A DNA stretch of 64,000 bases from Campylobacter sp. 19-13652 (lineage in GTDB: Bacteria; Campylobacterota; Campylobacteria; Campylobacterales; Campylobacteraceae): assembly GCF_019702925.1 (NCBI RefSeq), contig NZ_AP024713.1:992001-1056000 (forward strand). The letters are read 5' to 3'. Positions 48,179 through 58,040 of the stretch are shown here, piece by piece. The notes beneath the pieces are model-generated. The model was given only the letters and a program-made list of their open reading frames with translations. It did not search any database and was not told the origin of the DNA. A program made the position numbers and the translations under genes. Numbering within the stretch: position 1 is the stretch's first letter; every line of letters begins with the position of its first letter.

Positions 48179-49020
48179 ACTATCTCCTTAAAATCTACCT
48201 TGCCGCCACTTTGAGCCGCTTTTATCACCATATCATAGGCTTTTGTGTACTCGGTTCTTGTAGTGTCATGATGAAGCACACCCATAGGAAATAGCCCCAA
48301 TTGCTCCTCGCTTGAGAGTTGGTCAAATTTTATCTTGCTCGTAGTGCGAGCTTTTATCCATTCAAGCATCTGTGTGGCTTCGCCCATTTTATTTTTACGT
48401 CCTAAATTTATATGGCAGTTTGAGAATATATCAAAAAAGCTATACCCCTCATGGCTAAAGCCCTGTTTTAAAAGCTTAGTTATGCGCTCTGGATTTATCA
48501 CGCTCTCACGCCCGACAAATGTCGCTCCAGCCGCTGTTGCAAGCTTTGCAGCGTCAAAGTTATTCTCGATATTTCCCCACTGAGCCGTAACAGTCCAAAA
48601 CCCACGCGGAGTGGTTGGGCTAGTCTGGGAGTTGGTAAGCCCATAGATGAAGTTATTTATCAAAATGTGGTTAATGTCTATATTTCTACGACAGCCGTGT
48701 ATAGTGTGATTTCCACCTATTGCTAGTCCGTCGCCGTCGCCTGTTACGACTATTACTTTTTTGTCTGGATTTGCAAGCTTTATACCGGTGGCGTAGGCTA
48801 TGGCACGTCCGTGTGTGGTGTGAACTGTATTACAGTTTACATACGAGCTAAAGCGTCCAGAGCAGCCTATGCCACTTACAACGCACACATCATTCATATC
48901 CCAACCTAGCTCGTCTATGGCGCGGATTACGCTTTTTAGTATCACTCCGTCTCCGCAGCCCCAGCACCAAAGCGTTGGCATCTTGCTAGTTCTTAAATAG
49001 TTATCATAATTAAACGCCAT
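48175..49020 (-). CDS. oorB: 2-oxoglutarate:acceptor oxidoreductase, beta subunit
   Basis: The thiamine-diphosphate-binding subunit. TPP/Mg motif GDGDGLAIGGNHTIHGCRRN ends with INNFIYGLTNSQ (around residues 95-130). N-terminal Cys residues (LWCWGCGDG, VSGIGCSGR) match the Fe-S-associated positions of this family. The 281-residue length is typical. Overlaps with both neighbours (11 bases with oorA, 4 with oorC) indicate translational coupling. Confidence 0.95.
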   Translation of the reverse strand: MAFNYDNYLRTSKMPTLWCWGCGDGVILKSVIRAIDELGWDMNDVCVVSGIGCSGRFSSYVNCNTVHTTHGRAIAYATGIKLANPDKKVIVVTGDGDGLAIGGNHTIHGCRRNIDINHILINNFIYGLTNSQTSPTTPRGFWTVTAQWGNIENNFDAAKLATAAGATFVGRESVINPERITKLLKQGFSHEGYSFFDIFSNCHINLGRKNKMGEATQMLEWIKARTTSKIKFDQLSSEEQLGLFPMGVLHHDTTRTEYTKAYDMVIKAAQSGGKVDFKEIV

Positions 49021-50140
49021 AGGTTTGCTCTACCTTTCTTTGTATTTCTTGTGGACTTAGTGGGCGACCGTTTGCCTTTAATAGTGTAGCAAAATCATCG
49101 CGCAAGATAGCCTTTTTAATCTCGCCGCTATACTGCCCTAAATTTAGCTCACACACTAAAAGCTTTTTAAATTTATCCCCAATAGTCTTTAGCTTTGTCT
49201 CATCAAGTGGGAAAAGCGTGATAGGCTTAAACAGCCCTACTTTCACGCCATTTTGGCGCAAATTTAGCACAGCCTCTTTTGCTGCACGAGCCACAGAGCC
49301 AAACGCCACTATGCAAATCTCAGCATCATCAAGCATAAACTCCTCGCTTAAGCTTACCTCGTCAAGATGGTGATTTACCTTATTAAATAAGCGGTTTATG
49401 TTATACTCAACTATCTTGCCATCCTCAGTCGGAAAGCCAGTTTCACCGTGGTGAAGCCCAGTGATGTGGTAGCGGTAGCCTTTAAAGAATTTATTAAGCG
49501 TAGCTGGTTCATCAGGGGCTGCGGCATATGGCTTATACTCAGATGGATCTCCATCAAACTCTCGTCTTAAGATTATCTCAAGCTCGCTTACTTCAGGTAT
49601 TACAGCGCGCCCTTGCATATGCCCTATCGTCTCATCAAGCAGCAGCATAACTGGCGTCATAAAGCGCGCAGCTAAATTAAACGCGCGCACCGTCTCGGTG
49701 TAACACTCCTCTAAGCTTGCAGGAGCTAGGACTATCATATTCATATCGCCGTGGCTTGGGTTTTTAGCCTGCAACAAATCCCCCTGCGCCACACGAGTAG
49801 GCAACCCAGTACTTGGGCCTCCACGCATTACGTTTACGATTACTAGAGGGATTTCAGCGATAAAGCCTAAGCCTATCTGCTCCGCTTTTAGCGATATACC
49901 TGGTCCTGAGCTAGCAGTCATCGCTTTTGCTCCGCTCATAGCAGCTCCCAAAGCCACGCTAATGCCGCCTATCTCGTCCTCCATTTGGATAAATTTACCG
50001 CCATTTTTTGGCAAAAGCGTGCTAAGCTCGTGGGCTATTTCGCTACTTGGAGTGATAGGATACCCACCGAAAAAATTGCACCCGCACTCAATAGCCGCCT
50101 TTGCGACTAGCTCATTTCCTGTTGCTATTAGCTCTCTCAT
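49010..50140 (-). CDS. oorA: 2-oxoglutarate:acceptor oxidoreductase, alpha subunit
   Basis: The alpha subunit holding the pyrimidine-binding part of the TPP site. Visible motifs are GCNFFGGYPITPSSEIAHEL, MEDEIGGISVALGAAMSGAK, TASSGPGISLKAEQIG and MRGGPSTGLPTRVAQGDLLQ, all strongly conserved in the family. The C-terminal transketolase-like domain has CIVAFGSVARAAKEAV. The 376-residue length is normal. It starts nine bases after oorD. Confidence 0.95.
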   Translation of the reverse strand: MRELIATGNELVAKAAIECGCNFFGGYPITPSSEIAHELSTLLPKNGGKFIQMEDEIGGISVALGAAMSGAKAMTASSGPGISLKAEQIGLGFIAEIPLVIVNVMRGGPSTGLPTRVAQGDLLQAKNPSHGDMNMIVLAPASLEECYTETVRAFNLAARFMTPVMLLLDETIGHMQGRAVIPEVSELEIILRREFDGDPSEYKPYAAAPDEPATLNKFFKGYRYHITGLHHGETGFPTEDGKIVEYNINRLFNKVNHHLDEVSLSEEFMLDDAEICIVAFGSVARAAKEAVLNLRQNGVKVGLFKPITLFPLDETKLKTIGDKFKKLLVCELNLGQYSGEIKKAILRDDFATLLKANGRPLSPQEIQRKVEQTYGV

Positions 50141-50149
50141 CGCCCTCTC

Positions 50150-50449
50150 CTAAAGCTTTACAAATTTATTAGCTTTTACAGCCGCAGCTCGCTCTTTTGC
50201 CTGAGGCGTAAGAGTGGCAAATTTAAAGCCCTTTGGCGCAACATAAATGGCAAAATCAGGGCAGTGCAACTCGCAATCCCTACACCCTATACAGGACTCA
50301 GGGTGTACGACTGTAATCATCTTACCCAGCACCGCATGCGGATCTTGGCGCATACCTAGCACACCTGCAGGACAGTAGCTCACGCAGATGTCGCAAGCCT
50401 TGCACCTGCTCTCATCAGTCCAAACAGGAACATTTTCTTTGATTATCAT
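50150..50449 (-). CDS. oorD: 2-oxoglutarate:acceptor oxidoreductase, ferredoxin-like delta subunit
   Basis: A 99-residue small subunit with two 4Fe-4S motifs: CKACDICVSYCPAGVLG (residues about 18-34) and CIGCRDCELHCPDFAIY (about 54-70). It passes electrons from the TPP centre to a soluble acceptor. It is the first of the four oor genes, eight bases after mdh. Confidence 0.95.
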   Translation of the reverse strand: MIIKENVPVWTDESRCKACDICVSYCPAGVLGMRQDPHAVLGKMITVVHPESCIGCRDCELHCPDFAIYVAPKGFKFATLTPQAKERAAAVKANKFVKL

Positions 50450-50457
50450 TTTTTTCC

Positions 50458-51348
50458 TTAGATATTTTGTTTTAAAAAATTTATATTTTCTCTGATTTTT
50501 GCTTCACTTTTGCTTAGTGTTTTAAGCTCATCATCACTTAGATCAAGCTTTAAAATCTCGCTAAGCCCTACTCTATCAAGCCTTACAAGCCGTCCAGAAA
50601 CTAGCTCATCATCTACTAAAATACTGGCAACCACCTCTCTTTTTAGCTCGCCAGCTACGCTTTCACACATTGCGACAACACCAGCTGCTGGTGCGTAATA
50701 AGCCGACGTGCCTAAAAGCTTTACTATGCTAGCTCCGCCATTTATCGTGCTCTCACGCGCTTGATTAAACTCATCATCGCTTAAGTTTAGGCTTAAGCTA
50801 CCACGCACAAGCGTCATCATATCGCTGTGTGAGCCGATGACTATGCCGCGCATCTCGCTCTCATCTGCACCAGCCACAACCGCCGCCTCATAGCGATACC
50901 TAGCACTATCAAGCTCGCCAGCCATACCCAAAACTCGCTCTTTGGCAAAGCCACTAGCCTTATAAGCCACCCAGACCATCTCATCGAGTGGATTTGTAAC
51001 GACTACGATTATGGCTTTTGGAGCGTAAACCGCTATATTTTTAGCGCACTCTTTTACAACCGAGGCATTTTTAAGAAGTAAATCCTCCCTGCTTTGTCCC
51101 GCTTTTCTAGGGCTTCCAGCAGTGATAATCACCATATCACTACCAGCTAGACGCACCCACTCATCGCCGCCACTTATGCGCACCTTTGTGCCAAAAATTT
51201 GAGAAGCCTGAGCTATGTCTATGGACTTTGCCTTAGCCACATTAGCCACCACATCAAGCAGTACGATCTCCTCGCACACTTCGCGCATACAAAGCGCATA
51301 AGCGATAGAGGCGCCGACATTACCAGCGCCGATTATGGAGATTTTCAT
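50458..51348 (-). CDS. mdh: Malate dehydrogenase
   Basis: An NAD-dependent lactate/malate dehydrogenase-family enzyme of the TCA cycle. The 296-residue protein has the Rossmann motif ISIIGAGNVGASIAYAL, VTNPLDEMVWVAYKASG, the catalytic His in IVIGSHSDMM (around residue 170) and substrate Arg in AGSPRKAGQSREDLL. It overlaps icd by four bases. Malate rather than lactate is inferred from the operon with icd and oor. Confidence 0.93.
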   Translation of the reverse strand: MKISIIGAGNVGASIAYALCMREVCEEIVLLDVVANVAKAKSIDIAQASQIFGTKVRISGGDEWVRLAGSDMVIITAGSPRKAGQSREDLLLKNASVVKECAKNIAVYAPKAIIVVVTNPLDEMVWVAYKASGFAKERVLGMAGELDSARYRYEAAVVAGADESEMRGIVIGSHSDMMTLVRGSLSLNLSDDEFNQARESTINGGASIVKLLGTSAYYAPAAGVVAMCESVAGELKREVVASILVDDELVSGRLVRLDRVGLSEILKLDLSDDELKTLSKSEAKIRENINFLKQNI

Positions 51349-53522
51349 ATCTGGCTCTTAATTATTGAGTTTAACGCTGGACTTGGGCTCATAACAGCCG
51401 TAGCCATCATATCATCTAAATGATAATAGCCCCCTAGCTGCACGCTAAAACCCTGCACCGCCAAAAGCCCTCCAGTGATGCTTTGTTCGTTTTTAGCCAA
51501 AGCCGTGGCTAGATCTTTAAATTTATCCCCTAGCTGCGATTTTGCAAGCTCGTTTGCCCAGTAAAGAAGTAGGTAAAAATGGCTCGAGCGATTATCCATC
51601 TCGCCCACCTTGCTCTTTGGCTCGCGCTCGTCATTTAGCCACCTAGCTATGGCAGCATCTAGGGTATTTGCTAGAATTTTAGCGGCTGGCTTTTTAGAGC
51701 TTAGATGCTCCAGGCTTGCTGCAAGAGCTAGGTACTCGCCCAGACTATTCCAGCGTAGGTGATTTTCATTTATTAGCTGCTGGGCTAGCTTTGGCGCTGA
51801 GCCACCAGCCCCTGTTTCAAACAGCCCTCCGCCATTTAGTAGCGGCACAATACTTAGCATTTTTGCACTAGTGCCAAGCTCGAGGATAGGGAAAAGATCG
51901 GTAAGATAATCACGAAGTACGTTTCCAGTTACGCCTATGACATTCTCGCCATTTCGTATCGCAGCTAGGCTCGCTCGCATCGCGCTTACATAATCAAGCA
52001 CTACATAAGCGCCGAGGAATTTAAACTCCTGCATATAATAGCGCACTTTTTTAATCATATTTGCATCATGCGCCCTAGCTTCATCTAGCCAAAATATCAG
52101 CCGCTCGCCGCTTGCATTATGCCTATTTATAGCTAGCTTCACCCAGCTTTTTATAGCCTCGTCTTTGGCTATCATGGCTCTAAAAATATCCCCAGCTTTT
52201 ACATTAAATTTAAGCAAACTCTCGCCATTTGAGCCAACTAGCTCGACCTCACCATCCTCTTTAACTACAAAAGTCTTATCGTGGCTTCCATACTCCTCAG
52301 CCTTTTTGGCCATTAGACCTACGTTACTCACACTTCCAGCTGTACTTACATCAAGCGCACCGTTTTCTTTCATATCGTCTATACAAGCCGCATAAAGCGT
52401 CGCATAAGTCCTATCAGGGATAACAGCAAGTGCATCCTTAAGCTCGCCATTTTTATCCCACATTTTTCCACCAGCACGTATAAGAGCTGGCATACTAGCG
52501 TCTACGATGACATCGCTTGGCACATGAAGCCCAGTGATACCAGCGTCGCTATTTACCATTGATAGGGGTGCTTTTTGGCTTATGATTTGATTAAGCTTAT
52601 CAATTATCTTTTTACTTACTTCACCAGGCAGGCTTTTTACTCGCTCAAGCAAGTCCCCAAGCCCATTATCAGCCATAACACAAGCCTCAGCTAGCTCAGT
52701 TTCAAACTCGCCAAAAAGCTCGCTAAAATAGACTCTAAGAGCGCGTCCAAATATAACTGGATCAGAGACCTTCATCATCGTAGCCTTTAAATGAAGGCTA
52801 AAAAGCAACCCCTCATCTCGCGCCTCTTTCTCTGCTTTTTTAATAAATTCATCAAGCCTAGCCGCGCTTAAAAATGTAGCACTTAAAACATCGCCCTCAC
52901 CTACTTTTATCCCCTCTTTTAAAAGCACGCTCTCGCCATTTTTTGAGGTAAATTTAATCGCTATCTCGTCATCTTTTTGGCATATCAAAGACTTTTCATT
53001 TTCATAAAAATCACCCTCGCTCATGCAAGAGACCCTAGCCTTACTATCCCTACTCCAAGGCGCCATTTTATGCGGATGAGTTTTAGCATAGTCTTTAACC
53101 GCTTTTGTGCTTCGTCTATCGGAGTTTCCCTCTCTTAGGACTGGATTTACCGCACTTCCTAGCACCTTTGCGTACTTTTGGGCTATATTTACAGCCTCAT
53201 CACTATCTAGGCTATCTGGATACTCTGGCACGTCATAGCCATTTGCTCTAAGCTCCCTAATAGCGGCATTTAACTGTGGTAAGGAGGCTGAAATATTTGG
53301 TAATTTTATGATATTTGCCTCTGGTTTTTTCACAAGCTCAGCTAGCTCAGCCAGCCCATCACTAGCCAGCCCAAAAGCCGCCAAAATCCTGCCAGCCAGG
53401 GATATATCCACCTCTTTAATACTTATCTCAGCACGCTCGCACACAGCCTTTATACAAGGCAAAAGTAGATAGCTTGATAGTAGTGGGGATTCGTCAGTTT
53501 TTGTCCATACTATATCACTCAT
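51345..53522 (-). CDS. icd: Monomeric NADP-dependent isocitrate dehydrogenase
   Basis: The 725-residue monomeric type of isocitrate dehydrogenase, unrelated in length to the 415-residue dimeric enzyme. Family features are DIVWTKTDESPLLSSYLLLP at the N-terminus, LREGNSDRRSTKAVKDYAKTH with the substrate-binding Ser, GADNGLGDLL-like MADNGLGDLL, and LIFWLDEARAHDANMIKKV. It makes 2-oxoglutarate, which OorDABC then uses, so the operon is a consecutive TCA-cycle unit. AAAGGAG is in front of ATG 53522. Confidence 0.97.
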   Translation of the reverse strand: MSDIVWTKTDESPLLSSYLLLPCIKAVCERAEISIKEVDISLAGRILAAFGLASDGLAELAELVKKPEANIIKLPNISASLPQLNAAIRELRANGYDVPEYPDSLDSDEAVNIAQKYAKVLGSAVNPVLREGNSDRRSTKAVKDYAKTHPHKMAPWSRDSKARVSCMSEGDFYENEKSLICQKDDEIAIKFTSKNGESVLLKEGIKVGEGDVLSATFLSAARLDEFIKKAEKEARDEGLLFSLHLKATMMKVSDPVIFGRALRVYFSELFGEFETELAEACVMADNGLGDLLERVKSLPGEVSKKIIDKLNQIISQKAPLSMVNSDAGITGLHVPSDVIVDASMPALIRAGGKMWDKNGELKDALAVIPDRTYATLYAACIDDMKENGALDVSTAGSVSNVGLMAKKAEEYGSHDKTFVVKEDGEVELVGSNGESLLKFNVKAGDIFRAMIAKDEAIKSWVKLAINRHNASGERLIFWLDEARAHDANMIKKVRYYMQEFKFLGAYVVLDYVSAMRASLAAIRNGENVIGVTGNVLRDYLTDLFPILELGTSAKMLSIVPLLNGGGLFETGAGGSAPKLAQQLINENHLRWNSLGEYLALAASLEHLSSKKPAAKILANTLDAAIARWLNDEREPKSKVGEMDNRSSHFYLLLYWANELAKSQLGDKFKDLATALAKNEQSITGGLLAVQGFSVQLGGYYHLDDMMATAVMSPSPALNSIIKSQI

Positions 53523-53596
53523 TTACTCTCCTTTTAAATTTTGTTTAACTCTAGCACTTTTTTGCATTATTTTTACTTATATCACGCTTAAAAATA

Positions 53597-54565
53597 CTAA
53601 TTTTGCCCTTTTATGTTTCGATTATGCTCATTTAAGCTTTTACTAAATTTATGCGCGCCAGTTTTTCTATCTAGCACAAAGTACAAAAACTCACTTTTTG
53701 CAGGCGAGACAGCCGCTCTAATAGCTGAGGTCGAGACTGCGCATACTGGATACGGCACCAGCCCTTTATTAATGTAAGTATTAAAAGCACTTCTATCGTT
53801 TCTAATACGCTCAGGGGTTATTTTCTGATGAGAGTACGCGCCATAGTTTAAAGTTCCGTCCATTTGCAAAGGCATACCAAGCTTTAGCCTATTATAAATC
53901 ACGCTTGCAACAAGAGGCATTTCAGCCTCGTTTGCTGCCTCTTTTTGCACTATGCTAGCCACGGTTAGCACCCTGGCCCACTGCTTTTTGTCATACTTAC
54001 CAAACGCCCTTTTTGCAAGCGCTTCATGATAGCGCGCCGAATTTCTTAAAAGATACGCCACCACGCCACGCTCGCCTATGCCCTTTGGCACGCTATAAGT
54101 CTCAGGCACGATAAAGCCATCAGCCATAGGAGCAAGCGCCTCATATTCGCTATTTAGCCTACTTTCGTTTAAGTTTAAGCTTTTGCTAAGCTCTTTAAAA
54201 AACATAACCCTAGTTTCACCAGGAATTAACGTAACGTTCACAAGCGCAGCCTTTGCCTTTGTTAGAGCGTATAAAAAATCGCCATGGGTTAAATTTATTA
54301 AGCCATTTTTAAGCTCTCCGTACCCCCTTAGCCCTATCCAACCAGACTGCGGACGCCCCAAAATTCGCAGGCTATATTTATCGATTAAGCTTAAATTTAT
54401 CTGATGATTAGATAAATAGGCTATAATTTCACCCACGCCACCCTTTGGCACGTAAAGAACGGCTGGTACGCTTATGGCGCTAGAGAGATAAAAAAGGACT
54501 GATATTATCAAAATGAGAGCTAAATCGATAAAGCTAAAATATAAATTCATCTTACTTTTTTTCAT
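53597..54565 (-). CDS. mltG: Endolytic murein transglycosylase MltG
   Basis: MltG cleaves nascent glycan strands and helps set their length. A short basic N-terminus and one TM helix (FIDLALILIISVLFYLSS) are followed by a periplasmic YceG domain. The catalytic Glu is in SIVQKEAANEAEMPLVASVIYNRL, with QMDGTLNYG and FLYFVLDRKTGAHKFS further on. Several Met codons (54616, 54604, 54565, 54550) could start it and none has a strong ribosome-binding site; 54565 is a compromise. All overlap the divergent AsmA-like gene. Confidence 0.9.
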   Translation of the reverse strand: MKKSKMNLYFSFIDLALILIISVLFYLSSAISVPAVLYVPKGGVGEIIAYLSNHQINLSLIDKYSLRILGRPQSGWIGLRGYGELKNGLINLTHGDFLYALTKAKAALVNVTLIPGETRVMFFKELSKSLNLNESRLNSEYEALAPMADGFIVPETYSVPKGIGERGVVAYLLRNSARYHEALAKRAFGKYDKKQWARVLTVASIVQKEAANEAEMPLVASVIYNRLKLGMPLQMDGTLNYGAYSHQKITPERIRNDRSAFNTYINKGLVPYPVCAVSTSAIRAAVSPAKSEFLYFVLDRKTGAHKFSKSLNEHNRNIKGQN

Positions 54566-57056
54566 TTTTTTGCTTTCTATTTTTATTATGCTTTTACGTG
54601 GCATTAATATTTCCAATTTTCAAGCTGGTAACGTAAAAATCTCGCAATTATACATAAAACTAGATAAAAAACTCATTCTCAAAGCAAAAAATATCTATCT
54701 TAAAAGCTCCAAAAATAATAGCGACAAATTTAATCCAGCCATACTTGCTGGACTTAGCACGAAAATATATTTTTTAAATTTATTATTTAAGCAAATCGAG
54801 CTAGATACCCTAAAAATAGGCGATAAAAACATACTTTTAAGCTATGATGGAAGCAGGCTTTTTGTGGATACTGATACGCTAAGAGCTAGCCTTAGCCTAC
54901 AAAAGCAAGACAACGAACATATCGATTTTATCGACATCAAGAGCCTAAGCTTAAAGGATTTTGATTTAAATTTAAAGGGCACAGCAAGCATAGAAGCACT
55001 TAAGGAGAGGTTTAAATTTAACGGAGAGTTTAAAAGCTATGAGATAAGCGGCAAAATAAGCGCAGAGCTTCACTTTAGTGAGCTAAAATATAAAATTTAT
55101 GACACAAGCGCAAGCGAAATAAAAGAATTTATGGATGCAATAGAGCTAAAAGCTGGGCTAAATCACGAAATAAGAGAGTGGATAGATGGTAATATAAAAG
55201 CCAAGCACTACAGCCTAGAAAGCCTAAGTGCAAGGGCAAATTTAAAGAGCAAAAATCTCTATTTAAACGAAATAAAAGCAAGGCTAAAAGCAGATAATCT
55301 AAGCGTTAAATTTAATAACTCCCTGCCTCCAGCCACCGCAAAAAGCGTGGACATAGAACTTAAAGGCGGCAAGCTTGATTTTAGCCTGCATGAGCCAAAA
55401 TATCAAAGCCATGAGCTAAGCTCAAGCTCTCTTTTTATTCACGATATTTTTAATAATAAAGCCGGGCTTGTGCTAAATATCCGCACGAATGCACCCTTTA
55501 AAGATGATATAAAAAGCATACTAAAAGCGTACGATATAAACGTGCCGCTTTTTCAAAACTCTGGCAATTTAAGTACAAATTTAACCATAAAAATGGCTTT
55601 TGAGCCTTTTAATGTCGTGGCTTTTGGGGAATTTGAGGCGACAAAAAGCGAGCTAAATATAGGCAAAATGAGCCTAACTGTAAAAAAAGCGAGGGTGAGC
55701 TTAAACAAAAACTCAACACTTTTAATAAATGCAAAAGGGGCTAGCTTAGGATTTTTAGAAGCGGACATAAAAGCAGATGTGGATTTAAGGCAAGATAGAG
55801 CGAATTTAAACGCGCAGAATTTAAACCTAAACATAGCAGACATAATAATCCTAAAAGATAAGCAAGTAAGCGCCGCACTTCGATTTAGCGATGGCTTAAC
55901 TAAGCTAGAAGTACCACAATATGGCGTAAAACTAGATACTGGCAAAGGGCTAAAAATAGAGCTTAATTCAAAAAACGTGCTTGAGTATTTTAGTCTTAAG
56001 GATACGCTTGGGATTCATGATTTTAAAAGCATTCATGTCGCTAGCGATAATTTAAGCAGCTACGAAATAAGAGTAAATGAGGCTGGCTTTAAGCTTCCGC
56101 TTTTGCTTAATGGTGCAGCATATGACACGGCTAGCTTTGATATTAGTCTTAAAAACGATAAAGTAAATGCAAAAACTAGCGACGGCAAACTAAGGCTAGA
56201 ATACGCAAATAACACCGCTAATATATGGCTTAACGGTCTTGATGTAGATGCAAAAGAGCTGCTTAACGATAAAGAAAAATCAAACCCTAGCGATAAAGTC
56301 ATGCTAAAAATAATCGGCAAAGATTCAAATTTGGTTACCAAAAATGGGACGCTAGAGTTTAGCAGCTATGAAATAATCAAAAACGGAGCGAGCATAAACC
56401 TAAACGCAAGCCCAAAATACTCAGGTAGCATAAGGCTAAACAAAAACGCTACCTCCTGGCATCTAGCTGCGAGCAATCTAACTGCGGCTAGCGTAAATAG
56501 CTTAGGCTTAAAGGATAGCTTTGACGATGGCAGCTTTGATTTAGTCGCCTCAGGCTCTAATGAGGATCATTTTAAAGGCGAGTTAAACGCCAAAAATACC
56601 TACCTAAAAGACTATGTTTTTTACCAAAAGCTCTTAAGCTTTATTGACACTATACCTTCGCTTTTAAGCCTAAAAACGCCCGATTTTAACGAAAAAGGTT
56701 TTAAGGTAAATAGCGGCAAAGTTCGCTTTAACAAAGATGGCGATGAGCTTAAATTTGATGCTATTTATCTAAGCGGCACTAGTTCGGATCTGCTGGGAAA
56801 TGGAAGCATAAATCTAAAAACAGATGCACTTAATTTTACACTTGAGCTTAGGTTTTTAAAAGCGGTGAGTAACACAATCGGACAAATTCCGCTACTTGGG
56901 CATATAATCCTAGGCAAAGACCGCTCGCTCTCGACCGTGATAAAAGTATCTGGCACCACGAGCGAGCCGACTTATGAAACGCAGGTGCTTACAGATACGC
57001 TTTTAAGCCCGTTTAAGCTCATTCGCAACATCATAAGTGCGCCGTTTAATTTTTAA
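54513..57056 (+). CDS. AsmA-like/YhdP-type envelope protein
   Basis: An 847-residue protein with one N-terminal TM helix (residues 12-32) and a long beta-rich periplasmic region, ending in the AsmA/DUF3971-type C-terminal domain (IPLLGHIILGKDRSLSTVIK, then VSGTTSEPTYETQV). Relatives such as YhdP and TamB are thought to bridge the periplasm and move phospholipids to the outer membrane; that role is inferred. The 5' end overlaps mltG head to head, so the two genes share promoter DNA inside each other's coding region. Confidence 0.85.
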   Translation: MRAKSIKLKYKFILLFFIFLLSIFIMLLRGINISNFQAGNVKISQLYIKLDKKLILKAKNIYLKSSKNNSDKFNPAILAGLSTKIYFLNLLFKQIELDTLKIGDKNILLSYDGSRLFVDTDTLRASLSLQKQDNEHIDFIDIKSLSLKDFDLNLKGTASIEALKERFKFNGEFKSYEISGKISAELHFSELKYKIYDTSASEIKEFMDAIELKAGLNHEIREWIDGNIKAKHYSLESLSARANLKSKNLYLNEIKARLKADNLSVKFNNSLPPATAKSVDIELKGGKLDFSLHEPKYQSHELSSSSLFIHDIFNNKAGLVLNIRTNAPFKDDIKSILKAYDINVPLFQNSGNLSTNLTIKMAFEPFNVVAFGEFEATKSELNIGKMSLTVKKARVSLNKNSTLLINAKGASLGFLEADIKADVDLRQDRANLNAQNLNLNIADIIILKDKQVSAALRFSDGLTKLEVPQYGVKLDTGKGLKIELNSKNVLEYFSLKDTLGIHDFKSIHVASDNLSSYEIRVNEAGFKLPLLLNGAAYDTASFDISLKNDKVNAKTSDGKLRLEYANNTANIWLNGLDVDAKELLNDKEKSNPSDKVMLKIIGKDSNLVTKNGTLEFSSYEIIKNGASINLNASPKYSGSIRLNKNATSWHLAASNLTAASVNSLGLKDSFDDGSFDLVASGSNEDHFKGELNAKNTYLKDYVFYQKLLSFIDTIPSLLSLKTPDFNEKGFKVNSGKVRFNKDGDELKFDAIYLSGTSSDLLGNGSINLKTDALNFTLELRFLKAVSNTIGQIPLLGHIILGKDRSLSTVIKVSGTTSEPTYETQVLTDTLLSPFKLIRNIISAPFNF

Positions 57057-57542
57057 AAACTCCTTTAATACTACTATCACCTTACCTACAAATTTAATCC
57101 ACAATAAAAGCCAAACACCACTACCTTATACGTCTAATATCACACCCAACTAGACTACATAGTAAAAACTATATGTTTGTCTACTCACACTTTATTTACA
57201 GTTATCCTGCTAAGCCACCTTATGGCCTTTATGCACTCCTATGCCGTAAGTCAAAGCTTAGCTTTTTGTACCACTTCATGGATTAAACCACTAAGTCTAA
57301 GTAAAGTAAAGCTAAACTAGATGTTAGTAAGTATATTACAATGCAATGCAAGTAAAATAAATAAGCCACTTATATATGTGACATAGGGATTGCTTTTGGA
57401 GTTTTATAAAGCGAGGTTATTGCTTAAAGGAGATTTTTTAAATTTCCAGCCATATTTTTAAATCTTTGCTCAATTTAAGCAAAAAATAAAAAAAGTGGGG
57501 GGGGTGCATAAGATTAGCTTCTATTTTACACAAGGAGACATT
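57057..57542. other. 486-base region upstream of the broken outer-membrane gene
   Basis: No gene is supported. At its 3' end lie a run of eight G, a TAAGAT that could be a -10 box (57508-57513), and AGGAG before the pseudogene ATG. The rest is A/T-rich without coding signal. Confidence 0.5.
57497..57504. repeat. G8 homopolymer tract upstream of the outer-membrane pseudogene
   Basis: Eight consecutive G in A/T-rich DNA, a few bases before a possible -10 box. In a promoter spacer such a tract could change expression by slippage. Confidence 0.8.
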
Positions 57543-58040
57543 ATGAAAAATCTTACTAAGCAGTTTTGTGATTGCTGGACTTGCTAGCCAAGCTATGACA
57601 CAAGGCGCATTTGCCCAATTTGGCAGCGGATTAACACTTTTGACACAAAGATAAAGACAGCGATGGAGCAAAAACTGATTTTAAAAAGGAGAAGTTTAAC
57701 TTAGGGTTAAAAGTGGATTATGATTTTGACATTGCTAGGGTTTATGGCGGCTATAAGTATGATTTTAAGGCTAAAAAATCCATCGCAGACAGCTACGGCG
57801 ATGTGGAGCTTGACTTAAATCGCATAAATTTATAAGTGGTGTAGGCTCTGATAGTGGTAGCGATGGGGGGGTATTTTGGGCGCAAACTCGGCGGAGTTTA
57901 TGATATAAACGAGCATAATGGGCTTGAGTTTGGCTTTAAAGCAGGCACCATACACTACGGTAAAAAACGATAAATTTGAGCCAAGCAAGGTAAAAGAGCG
58001 AAATGCTGGAGTTTATCTGGGGTATAATTATAAATTCTAA
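57543..58040 (+). pseudogene. Frameshifted outer-membrane beta-barrel protein gene
   Basis: AGGAG precedes ATG 57543. Conceptual repair of frames gives a signal peptide (MKNLTK, then SSFVIAGLASQAMTQGAFAQ) and barrel-like strands (FNLGLKVDYDFDIARVYGGY, YFGRKLGGVYDINEHNGLEF). The end, NAGVYLGYNYKF, is the C-terminal aromatic typical of outer-membrane proteins. Reading needs about five frame changes: near 57558, 57636, 57830, at the G7 tract (57865-57871) and at the A6 run near 57965. A working protein of about 165 residues would result. It is too broken for a simple on/off gene unless several changes are sequencing errors. Confidence 0.8.
57865..57871. repeat. G7 tract inside the outer-membrane pseudogene
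   Basis: Seven G at a point where the frames on either side differ by one base; six G would join them. Confidence 0.8.
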
